Below the pieces are notes generated by a model, which searched no databases, was not told where the DNA came from, and saw only the letters and a list, made by a program, of their open reading frames with translations. 50,208 nt of DNA from SIG78 sp045635745 (GTDB taxonomy: Bacteria > Verrucomicrobiota > Lentisphaeria > Victivallales > Victivallaceae): the NCBI GenBank assembly GCA_045635745.1, contig JAZTWG010000027.1, positions 1 to 50,208 on the forward strand. The letters are read 5' to 3'. Made by a program: the position numbers and the translations under genes. Position 1 is the first letter of the stretch; each line of letters starts with the position of its first letter. Below are positions 34,747-43,613 of this stretch, piece by piece.

Positions 34747-36033
34747 ATGTACAGCCACAAAAAAACAAATCTTACCTGGCATTTTCGCCGCAGTGTGCAC
34801 ATTCTGATCGAATCTTTGCCGACTTTCGGCGCTACCGAAGGGCAGTTGCGCGCTTCAGCTCTGACTTATTATACTCTTTTTGCCATCGTGCCGGTCTTTG
34901 CGCTGCTTTTCGGTGTGGCAAAAGGCTTTGAGCTTGACCATTGGTTGAAAGTCGAACTTTCCCGGCGTTTCAGCGAACACGGAGAAATACTCAACTGGAT
35001 CTACAACTTTGCCGACACCACTTTGAGAGAAACCAAGGGCGGACTGGTCGCCGGGGTCGGTGCGCTGATCCTCTGCTGGTCGGTAGTCAAGATGATCGGC
35101 AATATCGAAAGCGCGTTCAACCGGGTGTGGCGGGTCAAGAAAAACCGCACGATATTCCGCAAATTTACCGATTATCTTTCGTTTCTGGTGATCGCTCCGA
35201 TTCTGCTGCTGGCGGCGAGTTCGGCCACGGTGATAGTATCGCGTATATTGCGCGAAATGATAGAAAAAAATGCGTTTTTAAGTTACAGCCGTATGGTAGT
35301 GGAATTTGGTATTCAGTGCGTGCCGTATCTGCTGGCGTGGCTGCTTTTTACCTTTATTTATATATTTCTGCCGAATACACGCGTAAAGTTTTCAGCGGCG
35401 TTGTTCGGCGGGGTGATTGCCGGGAGTATCTGCCAGCTGCTGCAGAGCGGATACTTTTTTGTGCAACTGGCACTTTCGCGCTACAATGTTATTTACGGGA
35501 GCTTTTCAGCGTTGCCGCTCTTCCTTGTCTGGATGTATCTCAACTGGCTGATAATGCTTTTCGGGGTGACTTTGAGTTACCTTTATCAGAATTTTGATTA
35601 CGAAAGCAAACGGCAGCGCGACAGCGAGCGCTCCGAGGCCGACAAGCGCTTGCTCGCATTGCTGATAACCGCCAAAATCACCGGCGACTTCGGTAAAGGT
35701 CTGCGGCCGCCGACGGTGGTGGAAATATCGCGTACACTCAATCTTTCCATGACCATGACCAACGAATTATTGTCGCGGCTGGCCGCCAACCGGGTGGTGA
35801 CCACGGTGGTTAACAGCGAATACGACAACCCCGGCTACGTTCCGGCGCTGCCCATAGCTCAAATGACTGTGCTTACTGTACTGGCCCGCTACGATGATCT
35901 GACGGTGGAAAACTCTCTGCCGCCTTTGAGTTCGGCAATACCCTCCGGCGAGGCTGCCAAAGCGATCGGCGAATTGAAAGATGCCATGAGAAATTCTCCC
36001 GGCAACCGACTGGTGGCAGAACTGCTGCCGTAA
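34747..36033 (+). CDS. YihY/BrkB-family inner-membrane protein with C-terminal helical extension
   Basis: The 428-residue protein has the YihY signature LRASALTYYTLFAIVPVFALLFG near residues 35-60, then several helices with IFLPNTRVKFSAALFGGVIAGSICQLLQ and YGSFSALPLFLVWMYLNWLIMLFGV. After the last helix (about residue 290) there is a cytoplasmic tail. This tail contains PPTVVEISRTLNLSMTMTNELLSRLAANRVVTTV, which has the shape of a winged helix-turn-helix. Family function is unclear, once named BrkB/RNase BN in error. ATG 34747 follows GAAAGGA; a frame opens 14 codons earlier. Confidence 0.85.
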   Translation: MYSHKKTNLTWHFRRSVHILIESLPTFGATEGQLRASALTYYTLFAIVPVFALLFGVAKGFELDHWLKVELSRRFSEHGEILNWIYNFADTTLRETKGGLVAGVGALILCWSVVKMIGNIESAFNRVWRVKKNRTIFRKFTDYLSFLVIAPILLLAASSATVIVSRILREMIEKNAFLSYSRMVVEFGIQCVPYLLAWLLFTFIYIFLPNTRVKFSAALFGGVIAGSICQLLQSGYFFVQLALSRYNVIYGSFSALPLFLVWMYLNWLIMLFGVTLSYLYQNFDYESKRQRDSERSEADKRLLALLITAKITGDFGKGLRPPTVVEISRTLNLSMTMTNELLSRLAANRVVTTVVNSEYDNPGYVPALPIAQMTVLTVLARYDDLTVENSLPPLSSAIPSGEAAKAIGELKDAMRNSPGNRLVAELLP

Positions 36034-36094
36034 ACGCGCGAAGTCTCGACCTCATACTCTGTACACGGTGTAATACTTGTGTGCCTGCGAAAAC

Positions 36095-36122
36095 TTGCAA
36101 AAATGCCAATTTGCAGTATATT
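36095..36122 (+). promoter_or_regulatory. Promoter of the V-ATPase operon
   Basis: TTGCAA (36095-36100), 16-nt spacer, TATATT (36117-36122), about 53 nt before the first start. It is nearly identical to the ptsH promoter. Confidence 0.65.
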
Positions 36123-36175
36123 ATACATTATTAATTTTTTTAAGCGTGAACTTTATAAACGAAAGACAGTTGAAT

Positions 36176-36799
36176 ATGGCAGAAGAATTGCAGAGTTTGT
36201 TGGAAAAAATCCACCGTGACGGGATTGAAAAGGCCGCTGCTGAGCGCGAAGAAATGCTCAACGCCGCCAAAAAAGAAGCCGAAACTATCGTTGCCGCCGC
36301 CAAAGAAGAAGCCGCTAAATTGCGCTCCGCCGCTGAAAATGATGCCGAAGCATTGAAAAAACGCGCCGAAAGTGCTATCCGTCAGGCTGCCCGCGATATT
36401 CTTCTTGACCTCAAGAGCGAACTTAAAAAGCGTGTGGAAGCTATTACCCGCAACCGTCTGGATGAAGCTTTGAGTGCCGATTTCATGGCATCTCTGGTAG
36501 CCGATATTGCCAAGGCCGTGCTCAACGATCCTTCCAAAGGTTCTGCCGGCACACTGGAAGTAATGGCCGCTCCCGCCAAGTGCGAAGAACTCGTGCAGAA
36601 GCTTTCGGCAGCAGTCGGAGCTGATATGGTCAGCAGAATTTCCGTATTTCCCAACTCTGCCGCCGGCCGTGGTCTGAAGATCAGCGTAGATGGTGATCAG
36701 GTGTTTTTTGACTTTTCCGATGCGGCTCTTACCGAAATGGTTTGCGAATATGCCGGCAGCAAAGTCAGTGCGGTTATAACTGCGGAAGACAAGCAATAA
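36176..36799 (+). CDS. atpE: V/A-type ATP synthase subunit E
   Basis: The 207-residue peripheral-stalk subunit has a long charged coiled coil at its N-terminal half (AAAEREEMLNAAKKEAETIV and LRSAAENDAEALKKRAESAI), then the C-terminal globular domain. It heads the operon E-DUF2764-A-B-D-I-K. I start at ATG 36176, where the coiled coil begins; the frame is open 33 codons further into the promoter region. E connects the catalytic head to the membrane part. Confidence 0.9.
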   Translation: MAEELQSLLEKIHRDGIEKAAAEREEMLNAAKKEAETIVAAAKEEAAKLRSAAENDAEALKKRAESAIRQAARDILLDLKSELKKRVEAITRNRLDEALSADFMASLVADIAKAVLNDPSKGSAGTLEVMAAPAKCEELVQKLSAAVGADMVSRISVFPNSAAGRGLKISVDGDQVFFDFSDAALTEMVCEYAGSKVSAVITAEDKQ

Positions 36800-36813
36800 G
36801 CCGGGCAGGAACT

Positions 36814-37365
36814 ATGGCTAAAGAATTTACTTACTTTGCCGGAACGCTGCCGATGCTGTTTTTCGGCGAAAAACCTGCTGTAAGCCTTGAGGCTTTTGAC
36901 GAAGATGCAGCTCGTCTGACTGATGCGGAAACAGCAGAACTTTTGCGGAAAGTTACTCTTTACACTGAAGATACTGCTGCTTTTCCGGCGGCAGTAAAGA
37001 AGTTTTACGATTGGGAAAACTCGCTGCGAAACTCGCTTCTTGACCTGCAGAAAAAGGTGCGTCCCGATGCCGGAGATTTCAAGCGCAATAATCCGGATTT
37101 CTATTCGGAGATCGCCATTGCAGCCAATCAGGCGTTCAATAATCCGGATCTGCTGGAAGCAGAAAAAACTCTCGACCGTTTGCGCTGGGAGGCAATGGAT
37201 AATTTCTGTGCAGGGCACTATACTGATTTTACCGCGTTGGCATTTTACCGTATAAAACTTGCCATGCTGACCAGATACCAGCTCCGGACGGTGGAAAACG
37301 GCAACGCGGCTCTGGAAAATATTCTCCAGGGCATGATGGAAGAAAAAAGCAACAAATTGATTTAA
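36814..37365 (+). CDS. DUF2764 protein of the V-ATPase operon (probable subunit C counterpart)
   Basis: The 183-residue helical protein starts MAKEFTYFAGTLPMLFFGEKP, a DUF2764-like beginning. In Bacteroidetes and Chlamydiae the gene between V-ATPase subunits E and A is of this family. A role like that of subunit C, the connector between the rotor axle and the membrane ring, is inferred from this position, because no subunit C is encoded in the operon. ATG 36814 lies 14 nt after atpE; the frame opens 24 codons earlier inside atpE. Family call is from position and start motif. Confidence 0.7.
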   Translation: MAKEFTYFAGTLPMLFFGEKPAVSLEAFDEDAARLTDAETAELLRKVTLYTEDTAAFPAAVKKFYDWENSLRNSLLDLQKKVRPDAGDFKRNNPDFYSEIAIAANQAFNNPDLLEAEKTLDRLRWEAMDNFCAGHYTDFTALAFYRIKLAMLTRYQLRTVENGNAALENILQGMMEEKSNKLI

Positions 37366-37383
37366 TATAAACGGAGAAACACA

Positions 37384-39114
37384 ATGCAGGATTCACAGAA
37401 AGGTCGGATCGTTGGCGTGAACGGCAACATCCTGACCGTTGAATTTCCCGAAAATGTTACCCAGAACGAAGTGGCATACGCCATTGCCGGCGATGTCAGA
37501 CTCAAGTGCGAAGTCATCCGGGTACGCAACAACCGCGCCGACATGCAGGTGTTTGAAAGCACCAACGGGCTTAAAGAAGGCGATACGGTAGAATTTACCG
37601 GCGAACTTTTGAGTGTGGAACTCGGTCCCGGTCTGCTCACCCAGGTTTATGACGGGTTGCAGAACCCCCTTAACGAACTTGCCGAGCAGGGCGGCTTCTT
37701 CCTCAAGCGCGGAGTTTACCTTGCAGCGCTGGATTACGAAAAGAAGTGGGATTTTACCGCAGTTGCCAAGGTTGGCGATATTCTCATTGCCGGGGATACT
37801 GTCGGTACGGTGCCGGAAGGTATTTTCCAGCACCGCATCATGCTGCCGTTTGCCTTTCAGGGCGAGTGGAAACTTACTTTTGTCGCTGAAAGCGGCGCCT
37901 ATACGCTCAAAGATGTTATCGCCAGAGCCGTGGATGCCAACGGCATCGAAAAAGAGATCTGTATGGTTCAGCACTGGCCGGTGAAGATTCCGATTGCAGC
38001 TTATGCCGAAAAACTTCTGCCGCAGGAAACCATGATCACCCAGCAGCGTATCATCGATACATTCTTCCCGGTGGCTACCGGCGGAACATTCTGTACCCCC
38101 GGACCGTTCGGCGCGGGTAAAACTGTTTTGCAGCACGCTTTGAGCCAGTTTGCTGAAGCTGATGTAGTTATTATTGCCGCCTGCGGCGAGCGAGCCGGCG
38201 AAGTGGTGGAAATTCTCCGCGAATTTCCGGAACTTGAAGACCCGCGCACCGGCCGCACCCTCATCGACCGCAGTATTATTATCTGCAATACATCCAGCAT
38301 GCCGGTTGCCGCGCGCGAAGCGAGTGTGTACACCGCTGTAACTTTGGCTGAATACTACCGCCAGATGGGTTTGAATGTGCTGATGCTGGCCGACTCCACT
38401 TCGCGCTGGGCGCAGGCATTGCGCGAAATGTCCGGCCGACTGGAAGAGATCCCCGGCGAAGAAGCATTCCCGGCCTATCTTGAAAGTTTGATCGCCGCAT
38501 TTTACGAACGCGCCGGTCTGGTGAAATTGCGCGACGGCTCCATTGGTTCAGTAACCATCGGCGGCTCGGTCTCTCCTGCCGGCGGTAACTTTGAAGAACC
38601 CGTTACGCAGGCGACTTTGAAAGTGGTCGGTGCTTTTCTCGGTCTTTCGCGTGAGCGCTCCGATGCCCGCCGCTTCCCGGCGATCAACCCGCTGGAAAGC
38701 TGGAGCAAATACACTTCGGTCGTTGATGCCAAAAAACTTGAACGCGCCCGCAACATCCTGCGCCGCGGCAACGAAGTCAATCAGATGATGAAAGTTATCG
38801 GCGAAGACGGTACCGATATTGCTGACTACATAATCTACCTCAAGAGCGAATTTCTTGACTATGTATATTTGCAGCAGAACACCTTCGATAAAGTCGATGG
38901 AGCCACCGGCTGCGAACGCCAGCGTTATGCGTTCGACAAGGTGGTGAATGTGCTGGACAGTGAATTCGCTTTTGAAGATAAAGAAGCTGCCCGCAGCTGG
39001 TTCCAGAGCTTGCGTCAGAAGTTTATCGACTGGAACTACGAAGCGGTCGGTTCCGAAGATTACAAAACTCTGGAAGCCGCCCTCGATGAACAAGTCAGAA
39101 AGCAGGTGAAATAA
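37384..39114 (+). CDS. atpA: V/A-type ATP synthase catalytic subunit A
   Basis: The 576-residue catalytic subunit has the non-homologous region of V/A-type A subunits and the P-loop GPFGAGKTVLQ at about 240-250. ACGERAGEVVEILREFPEL follows, then LMLADSTSRWAQALREMSGRLEEIPGEE and SVSPAGGNFEEPVTQATLKVVG. It hydrolyses or makes ATP in alternation with B. The stop TAA (39112-39114) overlaps the next ATG by one base in the ATAATG junction, coupling A to B. Confidence 0.97.
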   Translation: MQDSQKGRIVGVNGNILTVEFPENVTQNEVAYAIAGDVRLKCEVIRVRNNRADMQVFESTNGLKEGDTVEFTGELLSVELGPGLLTQVYDGLQNPLNELAEQGGFFLKRGVYLAALDYEKKWDFTAVAKVGDILIAGDTVGTVPEGIFQHRIMLPFAFQGEWKLTFVAESGAYTLKDVIARAVDANGIEKEICMVQHWPVKIPIAAYAEKLLPQETMITQQRIIDTFFPVATGGTFCTPGPFGAGKTVLQHALSQFAEADVVIIAACGERAGEVVEILREFPELEDPRTGRTLIDRSIIICNTSSMPVAAREASVYTAVTLAEYYRQMGLNVLMLADSTSRWAQALREMSGRLEEIPGEEAFPAYLESLIAAFYERAGLVKLRDGSIGSVTIGGSVSPAGGNFEEPVTQATLKVVGAFLGLSRERSDARRFPAINPLESWSKYTSVVDAKKLERARNILRRGNEVNQMMKVIGEDGTDIADYIIYLKSEFLDYVYLQQNTFDKVDGATGCERQRYAFDKVVNVLDSEFAFEDKEAARSWFQSLRQKFIDWNYEAVGSEDYKTLEAALDEQVRKQVK

Positions 39115-40409
39115 TGCTTAAAGTATATCACAAGATCATCCGCATTGCCGGTTCGGTTATTACGGTCGAAGCAGACAATGTAGCATACAACGAATTGGCG
39201 GAAGTTTCCGGTGAGCGCGGCACTTCTCTTGCCCAGGTCATCCGTATCGACTCCGGCAAAGTCTATTTGCAGGTATTTTCCGGCAGCCGCGGTATCAATA
39301 CCGGCGACCAGGTGCGTTTTCTCGGCCGCGAAATGCGCGTTTCGGCTTCCGAAGATCTGCTGGGCAGAATTTTCAACGGCCGCGGCGTGCCGCGCGATAA
39401 CCGCCCGGCGATCGACAGCGACCTTATCGAAATCGGCGGGCCGTCGGTCAATCCGGCAAAGCGTATTATTCCGCGCAACATGATTCGTACCGGGATCCCG
39501 ATGATCGACGTATTCAACACGCTTGTTGAATCGCAGAAGCTGCCGATCTTCTCCATTGCCGGTGAACCCTACAACCAGCTGCTTGCGCGTATTGCTCTGC
39601 AGGCAGAAGTGGATGTGATCATCCTCGGCGGCATGGGATTGAAGTACGACGATTACCTTTATTTCCGCAATACATTGGATGAAGCTGGTGCTTTGAGCCG
39701 CACTGTTATGTTCATTCACACCGCCAGCGACCCAACGGTGGAATGTATGCTGGTACCTGATATGAGTTTGGCGGTCGCTGAACAGTATGCCATTGCCGGT
39801 AAGCGAGTATTGGTGCTGCTGACTGATATGACCAACTTTGCCGACTCGCTTAAAGAGATCGCCATTACCATGGAACAGGTTCCCGCCAACCGCGGTTATC
39901 CCGGCGACCTTTACAGCCAGCTGGCCAGCCGTTACGAAAAGGCCGTAGACTTTGACGGTGCCGGTTCTATTACGGTACTGGCTGTTACCACCATGCCCGG
40001 CGATGACGTGACCCACCCGGTGCCGGATAATACGGGGTACATCACCGAAGGTCAGTTCTACTTGCGCAACGGCCGTATTGAGCCGTTCGGTTCGCTTTCG
40101 CGCCTCAAACAGCAGGTGAACAGCCGCACCCGCGAAGACCACCGTGCCATTATGGATGCTATGATCCGGCTTTACAGCGAATACAAATCCACGCTGGAAA
40201 AGCAGTCCATGGGTTTCCAGATGAGTGCGTGGGATAAAAAGCTGCTCAAATATGGTAAACGTTTTGAAAACGAAATGATGGATCTTTCGGTAAATATTCC
40301 GCTGGAAGAAGCTCTTGATCTGGGCTGGAAGATTCTGGCTGACTGTTTCGACCCCGCCGATACCGGTATCAAGAGTGATCTTGTCAACAAGTTCTGGGGC
40401 AAGGCGTAA
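39114..40409 (+). CDS. atpB: V/A-type ATP synthase subunit B
   Basis: The 431-residue non-catalytic head subunit has the V-type B pattern: TGIPMIDVFNTLVESQKLPIFS in place of a P-loop, LARIALQAEVDVIILGGMG, MLVPDMSLAVAEQYAI, and VLLTDMTNFADSLKEIAITMEQ followed by NRGYPGDLYSQLASRYEKA. The ATG shares a base with the A stop. It alternates with subunit A in the hexameric head. Confidence 0.97.
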   Translation: MLKVYHKIIRIAGSVITVEADNVAYNELAEVSGERGTSLAQVIRIDSGKVYLQVFSGSRGINTGDQVRFLGREMRVSASEDLLGRIFNGRGVPRDNRPAIDSDLIEIGGPSVNPAKRIIPRNMIRTGIPMIDVFNTLVESQKLPIFSIAGEPYNQLLARIALQAEVDVIILGGMGLKYDDYLYFRNTLDEAGALSRTVMFIHTASDPTVECMLVPDMSLAVAEQYAIAGKRVLVLLTDMTNFADSLKEIAITMEQVPANRGYPGDLYSQLASRYEKAVDFDGAGSITVLAVTTMPGDDVTHPVPDNTGYITEGQFYLRNGRIEPFGSLSRLKQQVNSRTREDHRAIMDAMIRLYSEYKSTLEKQSMGFQMSAWDKKLLKYGKRFENEMMDLSVNIPLEEALDLGWKILADCFDPADTGIKSDLVNKFWGKA

Positions 40410-40427
40410 GGTGTTCGGAGTTGTGCC

Positions 40428-41036
40428 ATGAGCAAACTTAAATTAACTAAAACTGAACTCAAAACTCAAAGCGATGCGCTCAAGCAGTACCGGCGGTTTC
40501 TGCCCACATTGCAGCTCAAAAAACAGCAGCTGCAAGTGGAACTGCGTAAAAGCCGCGATCTGGTGATTGCCAACCGCAGCGAATACGCTTCTTTGCGTAA
40601 ACAGCTTGATGCTTTTGTCGGGCTGTACGCAGACAAAGGGGCAGTGGAGTTCATTAAAAATAATCTGAAGATCGTGGGCGTGAGCCGATCCACTGCTAAT
40701 ATCGCCGGGGTGACTGTGCCGGTATTTGACAAGGTGGAATTTGCCGAGAGTTCCTATGATATGTTTGCAGCCGATTTCTGGCTGAACGGCGGTTTGAATG
40801 CAGTCAAGAAACTTATTTCGCTCATTGAAGCCGGTAAAGTGCTCGAAGAGCAGTACCGTTTGCTTAATATGGAGCTTTTGAGTACCACGCAGCGGGTAAA
40901 TCTCTTTGAAAAGGTGAAGATTCCCGAATGTATGGAAAATATCCGTAAGATCCAGATCTATCTGGGGGATGCCACCACCGCCGCTGTCGTACGCAGCAAG
41001 ATCGCCAAACGCAAGATGCAGGAGGCCGCCGCATGA
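40428..41036 (+). CDS. atpD: V/A-type ATP synthase subunit D
   Basis: The 202-residue protein is mostly long helices and forms the central rotor axle. It starts with a LTKTELKTQSDALKQYRRFLPTLQLKKQQLQ helix and ends with a second coiled-coil arm (LLSTTQRVNLFEKVKIPECMENIRKIQIYLGD), the standard antiparallel layout of subunit D. It overlaps atpI by 4 nt. Subunit F, which usually binds this axle, is not encoded in the operon. Confidence 0.93.
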   Translation: MSKLKLTKTELKTQSDALKQYRRFLPTLQLKKQQLQVELRKSRDLVIANRSEYASLRKQLDAFVGLYADKGAVEFIKNNLKIVGVSRSTANIAGVTVPVFDKVEFAESSYDMFAADFWLNGGLNAVKKLISLIEAGKVLEEQYRLLNMELLSTTQRVNLFEKVKIPECMENIRKIQIYLGDATTAAVVRSKIAKRKMQEAAA

Positions 41037-42805
41037 TTGTACCGATGAAAAAAGTACTGTTGCTGACTTTGAGCAGCGATCGCGATGCTTCGTTGGAAAA
41101 ATTGCGTGAATTGGGCGTATTGGAAGTCGTTTCCGAAACGCTTGCCGACAGTGCGGATCGAGCCGGAATTGTTGCTCAGCTTGCCGCGCTTGATCGGGTT
41201 TTGGGCGCATTGGGTTCGCGCAAAGTCAAAGAGATGCCGGAGAATGTCGTACTGCCGGAAAAAGGTGCCGAGCTGGCTGAATTTGCCTTGAAACTCTTTG
41301 CGGAAAGCGAAACATTGGATCGGGAACTGGAACTTTTGCGTAAAGAATATGCCGCGCTGGAGCCGTGGGGCGAATATGATCCTGTCAAAATAGCTGAACT
41401 CAAAAGCAAAAATATCTATGTATATTTGTGCGAAAGCAACGCCGAACAGTTTGCCGCTTTGTCTGAAGTTTTGACTGATGCTGCATTGAATAAACTCTCC
41501 GAAGTTCAGGGTATTATCCGTTTCGCGGTAGTTGCCGATCACATTATAACCGATCTTGCTCTGCCGGAAGTAACACCCGGCGACCGGGCGTTGTCGGCTG
41601 TCGCGCACGATATAGCCTGCAAACAAGATAATAAAGCTGCCATCGAAGCAAAGTTCGATGCGCTTTCCGGTCGTTTGCCGGAGCTGAAGCTCTATCGCAA
41701 TGAAATTGCCTCTGATGCCGAACTTTTGAGCGTTCGCGATGGTGCAATAGATTGCGGCGAACTGGTGGCGCTGAAAGGTTTTGTGCCGGTTACTTGCGCG
41801 GCAAAACTGGAAAAAGCCGCACAGGAAAATGCCTGGGCTTTGAGCTTGAGCGATCCCGAAGCCGGCGAAAGTGTGCCGGTGCTTCTGGAGCCGCCCAAAT
41901 GGGTCAAGCCCATATTGCCGCTTTTCCAGTTCCTCGGTATTGCTCCGGGATATGAAGAGTTTGATATGAGCCCGGGTATGTTGATCTTTTTCAGCATATT
42001 CTTCAGTATGATCATCAATGATGCCGGTTACGCCGCTGTAATGTTGGTTGGTGCTGTGATTGCCGCTGTTGCTTTGCGCAACAATCCCAAAGCTGCCATG
42101 CCGTGCCGTCTGGCACTGGTTTTGAGCTTCTGCGCTACTGCGTGGGGTGTTTGCAACGGGGCGTATTTCGGTACCGAAACCAAGTTTATGCAGGTGGGAT
42201 TTTTTGCCTCCGGTGCGGATCAGACCGCGCATTTGCAGCTGGTCTGTTTTGTGTTGGCACTGGTACATCTTTCGCTGGGGCACTGCTGGCGCCTGGTCAA
42301 TGTTTCAAGTGCATTGGAAGCAATCGGTCAGTTGGGCTGGATTCCCATTCTGATTTTGGACTTTATGGTAGTGTTGGGATTGCTGGTTTTCCCCGGTATG
42401 GCTTTGCCGACATGGGCGTTGGCCGCCGGCGGTGCGGGGCTTGCCATGGTGTTGATCGGCGGAGTTGACTGGCGTGATGTCGGGGCAATTTGCAACTTCC
42501 CCTTCGATCTTATCGGCAGCTTTACCGATACCTTGAGCTATGTGCGTTTGTTTGCTGTCGGTATGTCCGGTACATACATGGCTCAAAGCTTTAACGGTAT
42601 GGGTATGCAGCTGTGGGAGGCATCTCCCTGGTTGATTCCGGTTGCAATACTGGTGATCGTTTTCGGGCATCTGCTGAATGTAGCTCTTGCCTTTATGAGT
42701 GTGTTGGTGCATGGTGTGCGTCTTAACACTCTGGAATTTTCCAACCATGCCGGTATCCGCTGGGGCGGTCAGGCATATAAACCTCTGAAAAAAATTGAAC
42801 AATAA
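41033..42805 (+). CDS. atpI: V/A-type ATP synthase subunit I
   Basis: The 590-residue stator subunit has a soluble N-terminal half with coiled-coil arms and a C-terminal half of about seven membrane helices beginning near FDMSPGMLIFFSIFFSMIINDAGYA. The SYVRLFAVGMSG segment carries the conserved arginine that faces the proteolipid ring, followed by VPVAILVIVFGHLLNVALAFMSVLVHGVRLN. It forms the ion channel path with subunit K. The ATG overlaps the atpD stop (ATGA). Confidence 0.95.
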   Translation: MIVPMKKVLLLTLSSDRDASLEKLRELGVLEVVSETLADSADRAGIVAQLAALDRVLGALGSRKVKEMPENVVLPEKGAELAEFALKLFAESETLDRELELLRKEYAALEPWGEYDPVKIAELKSKNIYVYLCESNAEQFAALSEVLTDAALNKLSEVQGIIRFAVVADHIITDLALPEVTPGDRALSAVAHDIACKQDNKAAIEAKFDALSGRLPELKLYRNEIASDAELLSVRDGAIDCGELVALKGFVPVTCAAKLEKAAQENAWALSLSDPEAGESVPVLLEPPKWVKPILPLFQFLGIAPGYEEFDMSPGMLIFFSIFFSMIINDAGYAAVMLVGAVIAAVALRNNPKAAMPCRLALVLSFCATAWGVCNGAYFGTETKFMQVGFFASGADQTAHLQLVCFVLALVHLSLGHCWRLVNVSSALEAIGQLGWIPILILDFMVVLGLLVFPGMALPTWALAAGGAGLAMVLIGGVDWRDVGAICNFPFDLIGSFTDTLSYVRLFAVGMSGTYMAQSFNGMGMQLWEASPWLIPVAILVIVFGHLLNVALAFMSVLVHGVRLNTLEFSNHAGIRWGGQAYKPLKKIEQ

Positions 42806-42839
42806 AATTATATAAACCAAAAATTGAAAGGATTGAAAA

Positions 42840-43280
42840 ATGAATGTTGAATTGTTGAAAGCTCTGGCTATGGCTGGCGGTTATGCCGCAGTTGCTCTCG
42901 CTGCAGTAGGTTCTGCCGTAGGCTCCGGTATTGCCGGTCAGGCAGCTATTGCCGCCTGGAAACGCTGTTATGCCCAGAACAAACCCGCCCCGTTCCTGCT
43001 GGTGGCTCTGGCCGGTACCCCGCTCTCGCAGACCATCTATGGTATGATCCTTATGATGCTCATCAAAGGCGGCAATGGTAATGGTATTTTCTATCTTGCC
43101 ATGGGTATCTTTGCCGGTTTCGGTCTGATGGCATCTGCTATCTTTCAGGGCAAAGCCGCTGCTGCCGGTTGTGATGCCTTCGGCGAAACCAACAAAGGCT
43201 TTACCAACTATCTGACCATTTGCGGTATCGTCGAAACCGTAGCACTGTTTGCTCTGGTATTCGGCATCATGGTCATATAA
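42840..43280 (+). CDS. atpK: V-type ATP synthase subunit K (proteolipid)
   Basis: The 146-residue protein has four hydrophobic helices, the fused double hairpin of V-type proteolipids. Ion-site positions can be read: Ser63-Gln64 in TPLSQTIYG (helix 2), Gln103 in AIFQGKAAAAG (helix 3) and Glu132 in GIVETVALF (helix 4). These match the Thr/Ser-Gln, Gln and Glu ligands of the sodium site in the Enterococcus NtpK ring. A GAAAGGA site precedes the ATG. It is the last operon gene; a 122-nt structured element begins at the next base after the stop. Confidence 0.94.
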   Translation: MNVELLKALAMAGGYAAVALAAVGSAVGSGIAGQAAIAAWKRCYAQNKPAPFLLVALAGTPLSQTIYGMILMMLIKGGNGNGIFYLAMGIFAGFGLMASAIFQGKAAAAGCDAFGETNKGFTNYLTICGIVETVALFALVFGIMVI

Positions 43281-43402
43281 GGCGAACAATCTTGCGGGAA
43301 ATCTCGGGCCTTGCTGGGGCGTTCGCCTCGGTCGAGTACAGTCGTACACTCCCTCGGCTCGCGCCTTGCAAAACCCGACCTTTCCACGCAATATTGTCCG
43401 CC
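43281..43402 (+). repeat. 122-nt structured element, copy B (3' of atpK)
   Basis: It starts at the base after the atpK stop. The outer stem is interrupted: GGCG/CGCC (43281-43284 with 43399-43402), ACAAT/ATTGT and TTGCG/CGCAA. Inside are GGAAA/TTTCC (43297-43301 with 43381-43385), TCGGG/CCCGA (43304-43308 with 43374-43378), TTGC/GCAA and GTAC/GTAC (43336-43347). Sequence blocks AAATCTCGGG, CCTTGCTG, GTCGAG, CACTCCCT, CCTTGCAAAA and CCCGACCTTT are shared in order with copy A. Confidence 0.7.
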
Positions 43403-43560
43403 TGCGGGCGGGAGAGAAGTTCGCTCGGTCTTGGGAAGCTTTGAGAAGCCTTGAGAAGCCTTGGGAAAAGGCGGCAAGACAAATCCCAAAACCTCCCCAA
43501 ATCTCCCAAAATCCCCCAAGCCGCCATCTACTATATCGCCCGCGCATGCGGCAACCATAC
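43403..43560. repeat. Short direct repeats in the non-coding gap
   Basis: Near-identical 10-nt units of the CCTTGAGAAG type repeat at about 43433-43465, followed by C-rich DNA with CCCAAA/CCCAAG units (43485-43520). A GGCGG at 43466-43470 and CCGCC at 43520-43525 could close a large loop. No gene is seen. Confidence 0.5.
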
Positions 43561-43570
43561 TTTGGGGCAC

Positions 43571-43603
43571 AAAAAAAGCACTGCATTTTTGCAGTGCTTT
43601 TTT
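43571..43603. terminator. Bidirectional Rho-independent terminator
   Basis: A-run, AGCACTGCA (43577-43585), TTTT, TGCAGTGCT (43590-43598), T-run. The 9-bp perfect stem with A- and T-runs works on both strands, ending the region after the V-ATPase operon and the minus-strand metallophosphoesterase gene whose stop lies 11 nt away. Confidence 0.85.
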
Positions 43604-43613
43604 ATTGCAGAAT

